From Poa pratensis (taxonomy: Eukaryota; Streptophyta; Magnoliopsida; Poales; Poaceae), in assembly GCA_947311845.1 (NCBI GenBank), contig CAMZMU010000040.1, positions 56,438,330 to 56,502,329 of the forward strand: a stretch of DNA of 64,000 bases, read 5' to 3'. Under the pieces are notes generated by a model. It made no database searches, had not been told where the DNA came from, and saw nothing but the letters and a program-made list of their open reading frames with translations. Both the position numbers and the translations under genes were made by a program. Shown here piece by piece: positions 43,801 through 54,643 of this stretch. How positions within the stretch are numbered: the stretch's first letter is position 1; the number at the start of each line of letters is the position of its first letter.

Positions 43801-44649
43801 AACAACACCTCTGCTCTGCAGCCATGTAGCAGCAACTCGAATCAAATGCACTCCACTTTCTACATTTCATGGTGAGACAGATAAGCTCCTGCACGTCAGT
43901 GTGCCATTGACTGAACTCGTCTCATCTGCAACATTTTTTCCTACGAAGCAAACGTCCCCTAAATCTTCATTATAAATCCTGGGGTTTGGTTCCCAAGGCT
44001 GGTACCTTGTCCAGTCGCTCTGCCCTGGGTTTAGAGCATGCCCTTTTGTTCATGGTTATGAGGAGAACTCACAGTTATCAGGATTCAGGCGATAGTGAGA
44101 CACCCAAGTTTGTCCACCTTCAAAAAAGAAGGGGTTTGTTCAATACATGGCAGAGAACTAGGATAAAAGAACAGGTTTCTATTACTTGAAGGCTTTCACA
44201 TTCAAATACATCCCATTAAGATCGTCCACAAGATTTCGAAGCTTAGACAGTACACTGAGCATGTGATTTCAGATAACGAGAAAAGAAGATCCTTTGATTG
44301 CCCGCCCTCTAACTAGAACCACCAAAAGCAGCAGCATAAAGAGCTGTGAAAAGCATTGTGTTTCTAATTTCTCATGTGCAAGGGCCCAACATTACGACAT
44401 AGTCAACCGCACACATTCTGCTTATATTCACATGAAAAGGGCTATGTGCATTCAATTAAGTAATACATGTATACAACAAGTGCCATCTTATTCAAGCAGA
44501 GGTCAAAATAATGGCTGCGCATCTGAGCTAAGTATATTACCGGATATTTGTTATTCTTACATCAGATAATAATTAACTCCGTTACCAAGCTTAAATCGGT
44601 AACAGGTATGCTAAACCAGTGACTGGTGTGCATCATAACCAAGTACATA

Positions 44650-47161
44650 TCTCTACTATATAATACGAGTAGTGTTTCTTCCTTCGTCCGTTCGGTGGTA
44701 TGTCGCGTTCAGTGGTACGTCGCGTTCGGTCGATAGAAAAACGGGGAACGTTCCTTGTCGACCCTCCATCTCGATTTGGAGCCGTCCGCTGCCACTTCGT
44801 ATACAAATAGGATTCCACACCGTGTACGCACGAGTCACGTAATTGTCCAGGACATAAAATAGGATGATAAGAGGAATCATCGATCGATTACACGCGCTCG
44901 TAAGTTTCTACACGGTCAGGCGCGAGCAGGAGATATATTCATGGACAACGGCGGCGGCATCGTCGCGACTGCGTAGGCCGACGAGATAATCGACTTCGGG
45001 CTTTTGTGCTCCGAGACGTGGATGAGCTAGACAATCCTCGCCGTTTCCCGTCGTCCTGATTGTGCTTTTCTGTGGCTGCTCTGTCGGTGCGAGCATCGCC
45101 ATCCGAGCCTTGGCTACCGTCGACCTCATCGTGGGGATTCTGGGCGTCGCCGTTTAAATCTTCAGCTGCAACATTGACATCGACATGTTCTTGTGTGGAA
45201 ATTCATAGAGGGAAATGCCAAGACTAATAGATTTAGCTGCATATGGCTAATCGATCTACTCATGGATGCATACTCACGTAGCCGTCTGCATAATATCATA
45301 TGTCGATCTTTTTCTGAAGAACATCCATATGAACATGACAGAGGTAAATAATCAACTGACTTTATGATTCACCCCGATCCTTCACACAGCACAATGCAAA
45401 TTCCAAACGACCCAACTTGAGGTGCTTCTTGATATTGGGAATAGATGGCCCGCCGTGCGGCCGTGCCCTATGTAGAAAAAAATAGGCGTGAACATACCAT
45501 TGCGAGGTGATTTTGGCTGGATATATCAAGTGTCAGCCCACAGGATCAATTGGATCAACGGCGAGGTCAGAAAAAGAAGCAGGGCACAGCCGCAGGCGGC
45601 GATGTTGACATGTTGTGTCTGGGGTAGCTGCCTGGTATTAGCCCAGCCTCTGGCTTGCACTCGCTTGTGTACTTGCGGAACTCGTGTATCAAGATGTACC
45701 TGGACACCGGCGATGTAGAGACGGCCGACGTGATGTTCCGGTGTGCGCCCGTGCTGGAGCTGGACAGAGTGTCCCGCAACATCATGCTGTCAGGGTAAGC
45801 CAAGCAAGGGTTCGGCCTGATGGCGCTGCAGCTTTTCTATGATATGGCGTTGATAGGGATTGGTGTTGATCCGTATGGAGCTGTTGCTCTCCTCTCTCGC
45901 TGCGGACATATGAAGAACACACTTCTTGGGAGGTCAGTAATGGCGCAGTATTGCGGAGGATGGGTATTAGCTGACAGGGGATTTATTTTAAGTAATGCCC
46001 TTCCACACAAGGCAGGCTGCAGTGATGCAGGTATAATATGCAAAATTTGACTTCATAAGAACTAACCAGTTCATGTGTCTCTAATTAAGATTCCCTTCAT
46101 TGGATTTGAGGACTTAGCGCAATTTTTTAATTCTCGCTGATTAGTTCATTGATTGATACCAGTACCTGGCATCTAATAAAGGCAATTAACTGCACATACA
46201 TCAGCTTGGTGCATGCCCATTATCTTCAGGTAATATCAATAAAGAATTGTATCTACAAAATAATGTAACTGTTTTGAATCTAATATTTCTTCATAGAAAT
46301 CGGTTCTATGCTGATCAACAAAAGTTCAAACCAGACAGATCAGAGCCTCTGCTCAAGGTGCCAGCTTAATTCTCGAGGAATCACATCTAGCAGTCAGATA
46401 TCAAAGGCTATCAGATGCAATATAAATCCCCTTTGATTATTTTTTCTGTCCAAACTGCTCACACAGCCAAACAAGCCTCAGGTAGCAGCCGCAACTTGGT
46501 GATGTCTCCTTCCTCAAACCCTTCTCTCCGTGAAACTTCATTCTACAGGTCACGACTTATGTTTCTAGGATGTATAGGTGTCGTGAAATTAGTTGCAGCT
46601 TACTTGATCATTATCATGCAATATTGGTCTCCGGTCTGAATTAACAGATAATCTCCTGAATGTAACTAGAGGTGAGAGCTGATCTGTTGCCTTTTACTGC
46701 AGTATGTATCTACTCAAAGGTACCTAGGCCAAAATGAGTACGTTCTTTCACTCCTTGCAAAAATGTTTATAGCGTGTGAGGCTACAACACGTAATAATCG
46801 TGCAATGTAAACCGACTAAAACATGTAATCTTCATGCAATATTGACCTCCTTTGTGTGCTTTGGTTTGTTGAAATTGAACCGAGATTTTCTATGTGATCC
46901 AATTAACTTAGTGATTCTTATGTAATTTAACAAGTGATTTTCTGCATGTTGATTTCATATTTTTGGATATACCTGATAGTTCATAGAAAATTAGAAAGAA
47001 AGTGGTGAGTTTTCATTTAGTTTTCTAAGGATTGTTGTATAGTGGGACATCTAAAACCAACATACTTATTAAACGATGATACAACAAAAATCGGTGTATA
47101 CCTAAAAGTTAAGATGTATTAATTTATTTTGCCCGTTGCAACGCACGGGCAATTTTGCTAG
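44650..47161 (+). mobile_element. Helitron H6 with captured PPR fragment
   Basis: 2,512 bp. The 5' end is TCTCTACTATATAATACGAG, and the 3' end has hairpin GCCCGTTGCAACGCACGGGC (47131-47150) and CTAG (47158-47161). It lies between host A (44649) and T (47162), as required for Helitrons. Removing it restores accaagtacata/tattcctacagattt, the same as the uninterrupted copy A sequence at 25600-25630. No Rep/helicase coding. It carries a PPR-like gene piece at 45657-45965. Confidence 0.93.
45657..45965 (+). pseudogene. Captured pentatricopeptide-repeat (PPR) gene fragment
   Basis: A plus frame reads LHSLVYLRNSCIKMYLDTGD, VETADVMFRCAPV, VSRNIMLSG, stop, AKQGFGLMALQLFYDM, VDPYGAVALLSRCGHMKN and LLGRSV. 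This is the familiar PLS-type PPR pattern (IKMY..GD...A..MF; VSWNxMxSGYAKQG; AL.LF..M; D...LLSACGHMK). The TAG replaces the Tyr of GYAKQG, and small insertions break the repeat register. It covers about 100 residues of a protein normally of 500 or more, so it is a fragment picked up by the Helitron and not a gene. The PPR parent is not in the window. Confidence 0.8.
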
Positions 47162-47560
47162 TATTCCTACAGATTTGTACCAAGCGCAGATCTACCAAAA
47201 GGGGCAAGGTGAAGTATAAAGTCGGCAAAAGAAGGAGAGGTTCGCATCAGAGTCTCAGAGTCGAATATATTCCTAGACAGTCGCAGTTCACAGCAGGACA
47301 AAACTGCCTGACCGAGCACAGATGATAGATCTACTAAATAAACAATGTTGGTCATCGATCGCCCGACGAACTAAACCCTAACTAGAAATGATAAGCAGAT
47401 TGAGGAGCTAGGGCTTCCAGCTTACTCTTGAGTTCCTCTAGTGGCCTGGTCGGGCCGTCGGGGAGAGGGGAGGAGGGACGGCTGGTCTGCGGCCGCTTGG
47501 GGAGGGTTTTACCTCGGAGATGCCATGGAGAGATCTGGGGTTATGGTCCGGTTTGGTTTT

Positions 47561-47760
47561 TTTTTTCCTTTTTGAGTCGATGGTTCCGTTTGGCTGTGCC
47601 CTGCCCTCTCGCACATTTGCGCACGGGCCGGCCCGTGGGTACGGATTTTCGGACACGGGCTAAGCCCAATCGCTGAAGGGAGGCCTTAAGGCCGGACATG
47701 GCACGGCGGTTTCTACTTTTTTTTATACATTGTTTTTTTTTTTTGTGGATTACCTCTATT
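47561..47760. other. Upstream remainder of copy C
   Basis: Short transition with T-rich runs between unit C and the next Helitron-like element. No gene. Confidence 0.4.
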
Positions 47761-48059
47761 ATTATTACTAACTATATAAAGCAGAGCGAAATAGCGAGCT
47801 GAGAGAGCTCGAGGTACTGTTCATGAACAGTGCTGAACAGTAGCACTGTTCATGAACAGTTTGAACAGTTAATCGATCCCCACTGTCGCTTCCCGATCGA
47901 ACGGCCCCCATCGCATCCCGTGGGCACGTTTGCAAAAACACCCCTCGCAAGCCGAAAAATAACTCCGCAGCCCACAAATTTACGTGGAGAAGGACTAACA
48001 TGAATTTACAGAAAAACCCAAGGACTTTTCTGGAAAAGCGTCCACATAACTCCCCCCCT

Positions 48060-48445
48060 CCCCTCCTTCTTCTCCCGTGACGCAGGAATCGCCGGCGCCG
48101 CCGACGCACCGCGCGGCCGTCACGCTCCTCCCCGCACGAATCCGAGCACGCACGGAGGTTCGCCGTCGTCGTCTCTCCTTCCTCGCCGCAGATCGGCTGC
48201 TGAGCCGCGCGAATCGCGCCGGAATCGCCGCCGCCCTGGGTTTGCCGCGTCTGCCGCGTTCGGTGGGCGCCGGCGCCGCTCCGGCGACTCGGACGCAGCG
48301 GCGCCGCCGCTTGCGGCCACCCTGGCTCCGCGCGCGCCCTAGAACGCGGTGGCGCGCCGTCGGCGTGGTCGCTGCCGCCGTGGCAGCTCCGTCCACTGCG
48401 ACGTCATCACGACGTCACAGTGGGCCCGCCATGTCAGAATTTTAA
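48060..48445 (+). other. GC-rich open block in H3
   Basis: Counterpart of the H2 blocks; a 122-codon plus frame (48077-48445) passes through AVGVVAAAVAAPSTATSS and ends near MSEF. Position and C-terminal flavour match the blocks in H2 and H5. Protein-coding status is doubtful. Confidence 0.4.
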
Positions 48446-48479
48446 AAAAATAATAACAGGTGGACCCAACTTATTTAAG

Positions 48480-50580
48480 CAATTTTGTAAAAATTGCTAA
48501 ATTCTACAAAATCAATAACTTTAAATATACCCAACAGAAAAAATATCTAAATGCCCACAAAAAAAACTGACAAATGCTGACTATTTATGGCATATGAACG
48601 AAAATCAAATTTAAATATTTTAAAATTTCAAATTTCCTTCAAATCTAATCATTTAGTAAACGCTAAAAGCATTCAAATCTGAATAACTTCCCAATTTGAA
48701 CAATTTTCCAAATATGAACAATCTTAAAACTTACAAAATGCTAAATTCTACAAAATCGATAACTTTAAATATAACCAACGGAAACAAAAATATCTAAATG
48801 CCCACAAAAAAAACTGACAAATGCTGACTATTTATGGCATATGAACAAAAAACAAATTTCAATATTTTAAAATTTCAAACTCCCTTCAAATCTGATCATT
48901 TTGTAGACGCTAAAAGGATTCAAATCTGAATAACTTCCCAATTTGAACAATTTTCCAAATCTGAACAATCTTAAAACGTAAGTTTTCTTTGCATTTCAAC
49001 AATTTGGAAATCTGCGTAATTTTTAAATGTGGACATTTCCAAATTTAAATTTTACCACACGGACAGCAATAAAATGACAAACTTATCAACATAAACACAA
49101 AAATAAACGTTCACTATTTATGGCATATGATCAAATTCCAAATTTGAATATTTCAAATTTAAATGCCTTTCAAATCTGAGCATTAAACAAACAGAAAAAA
49201 ATGCAAATATGAATAGCTTCCCCATTTTTAAATTTTCCGTAATTCGAACAACTTATAAGTGTAAACTTTTTTTTATAAATAAGACAAAACACAAACATAC
49301 CACTAATTCGACTAGGTTAATATTTACAAATAATATAACTGAACTCCCTTCAATTATGCAATTCAACTTAATAAATGTTCAAACAGAACTTAACTCTCTC
49401 TAATTATGTAGTTAAATTTAAATAACGCTTTATTACATGCACATTCCAAGAAATCACAAATTCATTTTCCTCTAAAGATGGATTGAATTTAATAGATGCT
49501 AATACAATATATTTCCTCTAACCAAGGATCTACATTACATATTTACGACGAAATATGAACATAATATTTCGACATAACCATAATATATTTCCTCTGCTTA
49601 TGGTGCAAAATAAGAAAAATATGGCAAAATGGAACCATATTTAATTATTTCAATTTATCTAGCCTATTTGGAAGTACTACACCTTACATCTCTCTAGGTC
49701 CGTAGTTACATTTACAAAAAAATGGTTGATTAGATGGATATTTCGAGAAAATGCAAATTCATTTCCTCTAACTATGGATTGATTTCAAACTGAATTTAAT
49801 AAATGCTCATACAACATATTTTCTCCAATTATTGAGTTCAATTAAATATTTAAGACAAACCACAAACACATCATACCAATTCGAATAGGTTAATATTAAC
49901 ACATAATGTAACTAAACTCCCTCCAATTATGCAGTTCAATTTAATAAACGCTCAAGTTGAACTTACCTCTCTCTAATTATGTACTTCAATTTAAATAATG
50001 TTTGACTACATGCATATTTCAAGAAACCACATATTCGTTTCCTCTACAGATGGATTGAATTTAATAAACGCTAATACAATATATTTCTTTTTTTTCTTTT
50101 TTTTTTGCTTTGCAAAAAAACAACATCGGAATAATGATCACCATGAAGCAAAATAATTCCAGCACATTTTAGCTTACAAAACAACTATAATTTCTCTTTT
50201 TAAATTCCAGTTTGATGTAGTAAAGTTGTAAAAAACATTGAAATTAAATCTTTGTATTTGTTTTCTTTTGTTTTTTGCTTTTCTTTTGCTTTGCATTACA
50301 ACAACATTGGAATAATGATAAAAAACACATTTTAGTTTACAAAACAATTATAAATTCCCTTTTTCAATTTTAGTTTAATTTAATATATTTGCAAAAAAAC
50401 ATTGAAATTTATGTTCAACCAGTAAAACGATTGTTTTGTCTTCGCAGTAACTCAATAAGTTGTAACATTTATGCAAAGATAAATGCATTATACAAACAAC
50501 GTCACCATTTCTATTCACAAAATATATTACGTAACCAAAACAAAAAAAAACAGGTTATATTGACAGAAATATCCACCCAG
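48480..50580. other. AT-rich body of H3
   Basis: A segment at 48480-48730 (gctaaattctacaaaatc, aactgacaaatgctgactat) repeats at 48735-48980. Further loosely repeated blocks (ctccctccaattatgcagtt-like) recur at 49340 and 49915. No coding sequence seen. Confidence 0.5.
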
Positions 50581-50744
50581 GACGCGACGTGACGGCGCGC
50601 CAAAATTCAACTAGTCTATATTAAGGACGCTGGAAATGTAGGCCTGAGAGCGATTCGGCCACTGTACCGGCTACAGTGCCTGCGGGTACTGTTCCCCGTT
50701 ATAGTGTTGAACAGTACCCGCAGCGCACTGTAGCAGCTAGGGTG

Positions 50745-52341
50745 TGATACGTCTCAAACGTATCTATAATTTTTGATGTTCCATGCTTGTTTTATACCAA
50801 TTGCTACATGTTTTGCATCTACTTTATATCACTTTTATACATTTTTTGGGACTAACCTATTAACAAGATGCCGAAGTGCCAGTTCCTGTTTTCTGCTGTT
50901 TTTGTATTCCAGAAAAGCTAGTCTGGAAATATTCTCGGAATTGGACGAAACTACACGGGGGTGCCTATTTTTCCAGAACACGCCTGACGGAGCGAAGGAG
51001 CAGCAGAGGAGGGCCACCAGGAGGCCACACGCCACAGGGCGCGGGCCCCCCTCTGCCGCGCCCTGGGTGGTGTGGGCCCCTCGGGGGTCCGCAGCCGCCG
51101 CCCTTTCGCCTACTTATTCCCCCCGACGCGAAAACCCTAAGTACCTGAGCAAATATCCACGAAAAGTTCCAGAGACGCCGCCGTCGTCAACCCTAGCTCG
51201 GGAGGGTTCAGAACCTCTTCCCGGCACCCTGCCGGAGAGGGGAATCGTCACCGGAGGCTTCTACATCGCCATGCCTGCCTCCGGAGTGATGCGTGAGTAG
51301 TTCATCCTTGGACTACGGGTCCATAGCAGTAGCTAGATGGTTGTCTCTCCACTTTGTGCCATCATGTTTAGATCTTGTGAGCTGCCCTACATGATCAAGA
51401 TCATATTATTGTAATGCTACATGTTGTGTTTGCTGGGATCCGATGAATATTGAATATTATGTCAAGTTGATTATCAATCTATCTTATATGTTATTTAAGA
51501 TCTTGCATGCTTTCCGTTACTCGTAGATGCTTTGGCCAAGTAGATGCTTGTAACTCCAAGAGAGAGTATTTATGCTAGATAGTGGGTTCATGTCTCCGTT
51601 TAACCTGGGACAGTGACAGAAAGTTCTAAGGTTGTGGATGTGCTGTTGCCACTAGGGATAACCTAACGATGCTATGTCCACGGGCATATGTGTTTGTTTA
51701 CATTACGCACTTTACTTAATGCAATTATCCGTTGCTTGCAACTTAATACCAACGGGGGACTCGGATGACAACCCGGCGGTGGATTATTAGTCATAGATGC
51801 TGTTGGATAACGATCTATGTATTATGTCGTAATGCCCAATTAAATATCATAGTAGTCAACATGTCATGTATATGCATTGTCATGCGCTCACTATTCGTCA
51901 ATTGCCCAGCTGTAATTTGTTCACCCAACATGTTAGTTATCTTTTATGGAGAGACACCACTAGTGAACTGTGGACCCCGGTCCATTCTTTTACACTGATT
52001 AAACAACCACAAACTGCAAACTGTTCCTTTTTCATTCTCTGCAATTTAATACTCATTTTCCACACCATACGTTTAATCCTTTGTTTTCAGCAAGCCAGTG
52101 AGATTGACAACCTCACTGTTTCGTTGGGGCAAAGTAGTTTGATTGTGTTGTGTGCAGATTCCACGTCAACAGTCCAGACTCCCTGCGACAGCTATTTTTC
52201 TGGCGCCGTTGACAACCTTCTGAAGAGTTGCTGCTCCTACTGGTTCGATAACCTTGGTTTCTTTCTGAGGGAAAACTTGCTGCTGACTACATCATACCTT
52301 CCTCTTGGGGTCTCCCAACGAACGTGTGTTTCACGTCATCA
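50745..52341 (+). repeat. 5' LTR of gag-protease element E2
   Basis: 1,597 bp, TGATACGTCTCAAACG to CGTCATCA. The single difference I found from the 3' LTR is g/a in cacgg(g/a)catatg. Preceded by TSD gggtg (50740-50744). A PBS-like tctggcgccgttgacaac lies inside it at about 52199-52216. Confidence 0.95.
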
Positions 52342-52352
52342 AGCTATTTTTC

Positions 52353-52370
52353 TGGCGCCGTTGCCGGGGA
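52353..52370 (+). other. Primer-binding site of E2
   Basis: tggcgccgttgccgggga, identical to E1. Confidence 0.85.
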
Positions 52371-52549
52371 GACAGCAGTCTTCTGCAAGGGGAGTTTCAC
52401 GCTTCCAATCTCTTTACTTTGTTTTTGTCTTGCTTAGTTTATTTTATTTTATCTTGTTTGCTTTCAATTATCAAAAACACAAAAAAATTAGTTACTTGCA
52501 TCTAGTTTACTTTCAAGTTATTTTCTGTACTGTTTTTATTTCTGCTAAA

Positions 52550-54643
52550 ATGAGTACTCCTGAGAACACTAAGTTGTGTGATTTCACTAGCACGAACAAC
52601 AATGATTTCATATGCACACCTATTGCTCCACCTGCTGCTTCAGCAGAATTTTATGAAATTAAACCTGCACTTTTAAATCTTGTTATGAAAGAGCAATTTT
52701 CTGGTGTTAGTACTGATGATGCTGCTGTTCACCTTAATAACTTTGTTGAACTTTGTGAAATGCAAAAGCTCAAGGAAGTAGATGGTGATATTATTAAACT
52801 GAAACTTTTTCCTTTCTCCTTGAGAGGACGTGCTAAAGAATGGTTGCTATCTTTGCCTAGAAATAGTATTGATTCATGGACTAAATGCAAAGATGCTTTT
52901 ATTGGAAAATATTATCCTCCTGCTAAGATTATTTCTTTGAGAAGTAGCATAATGAATTTTAAGCAATTTGATAATGAACATGTTGCTCAAGCATGGGAGA
53001 GAATGAAATCATTGGTTAAAAATTGTCCCACTCATGGACTGACTACTTGGATGATCATCCAAACCTTCTATGCAGGATTAAATTTTTCTTCGAGGAATTT
53101 ATTGGATTCGGCCGCTGGAGGTACCTTTATGTCCATCACTTTGGGTGCTGCAACAAAGCTTCTTGATGATATGATGATTAATTATTCTGAGTGGCACACC
53201 GAGAGAGCTCCAACAGGTAAGAAGGTAAATTCTGTTGAGGAAACCTCCTCCTTGAGTGCCAAAATTGATACTATTATGTCTATGCTTGCAAATGGTCAAA
53301 CACATGTTGATCCAAATAATGTTCCTTTAGCTTCTTTGGTTGCTCAAGAAGAGCATGTTGATGTGAACTTCATTAAAAATAATAATTTCAACAACAATGC
53401 TTATAGGAATAATTTTGGTAATAGCAATTATAGGCCCTATCCTTCTAATAGTGGCAATGGTTATGGAAATTCCTATAGTAACTCCTACAACAATAATAAG
53501 AGTGTACCCTCTGATCTTGAAGTTATGCTTAAGGATTTTATTAGTACACAAACTGCTTTCAATAAAACTGTTGAGGAGAAATTTGGGAAAATTGATGTGC
53601 TTTCCTCTAAAGTTGATAGTCTTGCTCTTGATGTTGACTTATTGAAACTAAAGAACATGCCTCATGATGTTAAAGAGAGCAAAACTCTCAATGCTATACA
53701 AGTTAAAATTGATAACAATGTGAGGATGTTAGCTGAATTGCATGCTAGATGGGAAAGAGAGGATGAAATTGCTAGAAAGAACAATATTGCTAGAGTTTAT
53801 ACTATTACTACTTCTGAAAATGCTTCAAACTCAAGTGTTAACAAACCTCCTACCATTAATGGCAAGATAGTTGGTGTTGGTAATGTTTCCACTTCTATTG
53901 CAAAATGTCCTAAATTGCCTGATAACTCTGAAACTGTCCTTGATAAAGATGCTGAAATTTCTAGCAATAAGGAAGAGAATAATTCCATTACTTTTGATGA
54001 TAATGACTTTGATTTTGATGGTTGCAATATTTCTGAAGTAATTAAGTTCTTGCAAAAGCTAGCTAGAAGTCCTAATGCTAGTGCTATAAACATGGCTTTT
54101 ACTAAACATATTACTAATGCTCTCATACAAGTTAGGGAAGAGAAATTAAAACATGAAGCTTCTATCCCTAGGAAGTTAGAAGATGGTTGGGAGCCCATCA
54201 TTAAATTGAAATTGAATGACTTTGATTGCAATGCTTTGTGTGACCTTGGTGCTAGTATTTCTGTTATGCCTAAAAGATTATATGATATGCTTGATTTAGC
54301 ACCTTTGGAAAATTGTTACTTGGATGTTCACCTTGTTGATTCTACTATTAAAAAACCTTTGGGAAGAATTGATGATGTTCTTATCATGGTTAACAACAAT
54401 TATGTCCCCGTTGATTTTATTGTCTTGGATATTGAGTGCAATCCATCATGCCCTATTGTGCTGGGAAGACCTTTTCTTAGGACTGTAGGTGCTATTATTG
54501 ATATGAAAGAAGGGAATATAAAATATCAATTTCCTCTCAAGAAAGGTATGGAACACTTTCCTAGGAAGAAGATTAAGCCACCTTATGATTCTATTGTTCG
54601 AACAAATTACAATGTTGATGCTTCTTCACTTGGTAATACTTGA
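52550..54643 (+). CDS. Retrotransposon gag-aspartic protease polyprotein (E2)
   Basis: Intact 697-residue ORF starting MSTPENTKLCDFTSTNNNDF. The frame is open further upstream, but that part lies inside the LTR, so the Met after the PBS is chosen. Gag domain at about residues 45-220: KLFPFSLRGRAKEWLLSLP, GKYYPPAK, VAQAWERMKSLVKNCP, QTFYAGLNFSSRNLLDSAAG. Then an Asn/Tyr-rich linker with no zinc knuckle and a coiled-coil-like stretch near 320-400. The protease-like domain at about residues 550-670 has CDLGASISVMPKRLYDML, where D-L-G replaces the usual D-S/T-G of Ty3 proteases, the common Athila form, and VLGRPFLRTVGAIIDMKEG. Gag forms the virus-like particle; the protease would process it. Pol is missing. 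Confidence 0.92.
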   Translation: MSTPENTKLCDFTSTNNNDFICTPIAPPAASAEFYEIKPALLNLVMKEQFSGVSTDDAAVHLNNFVELCEMQKLKEVDGDIIKLKLFPFSLRGRAKEWLLSLPRNSIDSWTKCKDAFIGKYYPPAKIISLRSSIMNFKQFDNEHVAQAWERMKSLVKNCPTHGLTTWMIIQTFYAGLNFSSRNLLDSAAGGTFMSITLGAATKLLDDMMINYSEWHTERAPTGKKVNSVEETSSLSAKIDTIMSMLANGQTHVDPNNVPLASLVAQEEHVDVNFIKNNNFNNNAYRNNFGNSNYRPYPSNSGNGYGNSYSNSYNNNKSVPSDLEVMLKDFISTQTAFNKTVEEKFGKIDVLSSKVDSLALDVDLLKLKNMPHDVKESKTLNAIQVKIDNNVRMLAELHARWEREDEIARKNNIARVYTITTSENASNSSVNKPPTINGKIVGVGNVSTSIAKCPKLPDNSETVLDKDAEISSNKEENNSITFDDNDFDFDGCNISEVIKFLQKLARSPNASAINMAFTKHITNALIQVREEKLKHEASIPRKLEDGWEPIIKLKLNDFDCNALCDLGASISVMPKRLYDMLDLAPLENCYLDVHLVDSTIKKPLGRIDDVLIMVNNNYVPVDFIVLDIECNPSCPIVLGRPFLRTVGAIIDMKEGNIKYQFPLKKGMEHFPRKKIKPPYDSIVRTNYNVDASSLGNT

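Larger units (their letters stand above)
43800..47560 (-). pseudogene. F-box copy C: coding exon deleted, Helitron inserted
   Basis: The 3' flank of the gene (43800-44240; compare 23340-23500 and 40410-40600) is joined at cgaagcttagacag (about 44238) directly to intron sequence (compare 25190-25620 in A). The complete coding exon of about 1.2 kb and the start of the intron are gone. The leader-exon end with intron donor survives at 47425, and the GC-rich block at 47426-47560. A Helitron (44650-47161) sits in the intron remnant. No protein can be made. The break lies at a shared aagctt, present on both sides in A and B. Confidence 0.85.
47760..50614 (+). mobile_element. Helitron-like element H3
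   Basis: Begins around ttactaactatataaag (47763), shared with another element at 59427, and ends with an imperfect CG-rich inverted repeat (cgcgacgtgacggcgcg) followed by attcaaCTAG (50611-50614) and T. A zone of ACTGTTCATGAACAGT palindromes (47813-47870) is followed by a linker (cgatcgaacggcccc), a GC-rich block (48060-48440) and more than 2 kb of AT-rich sequence with internal repeats near 48480-48730 and 48735-48980. No transposase. Confidence 0.6.

Noticed and set aside
44294..44569. 91-residue ORF in copy C
   Set aside because: It matches the leader intron of copies A and B, so it is non-coding.
45488..45718. 76-residue plus ORF in Helitron H6
   Set aside because: Not in the frame that shows PPR similarity; overlaps the fragment by chance.
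51866..52549. N-terminal extension of the E2 gag ORF (925 residues in total)
   Set aside because: The extension reads through the LTR and PBS; translation from the Met at 52550 is the sensible choice.
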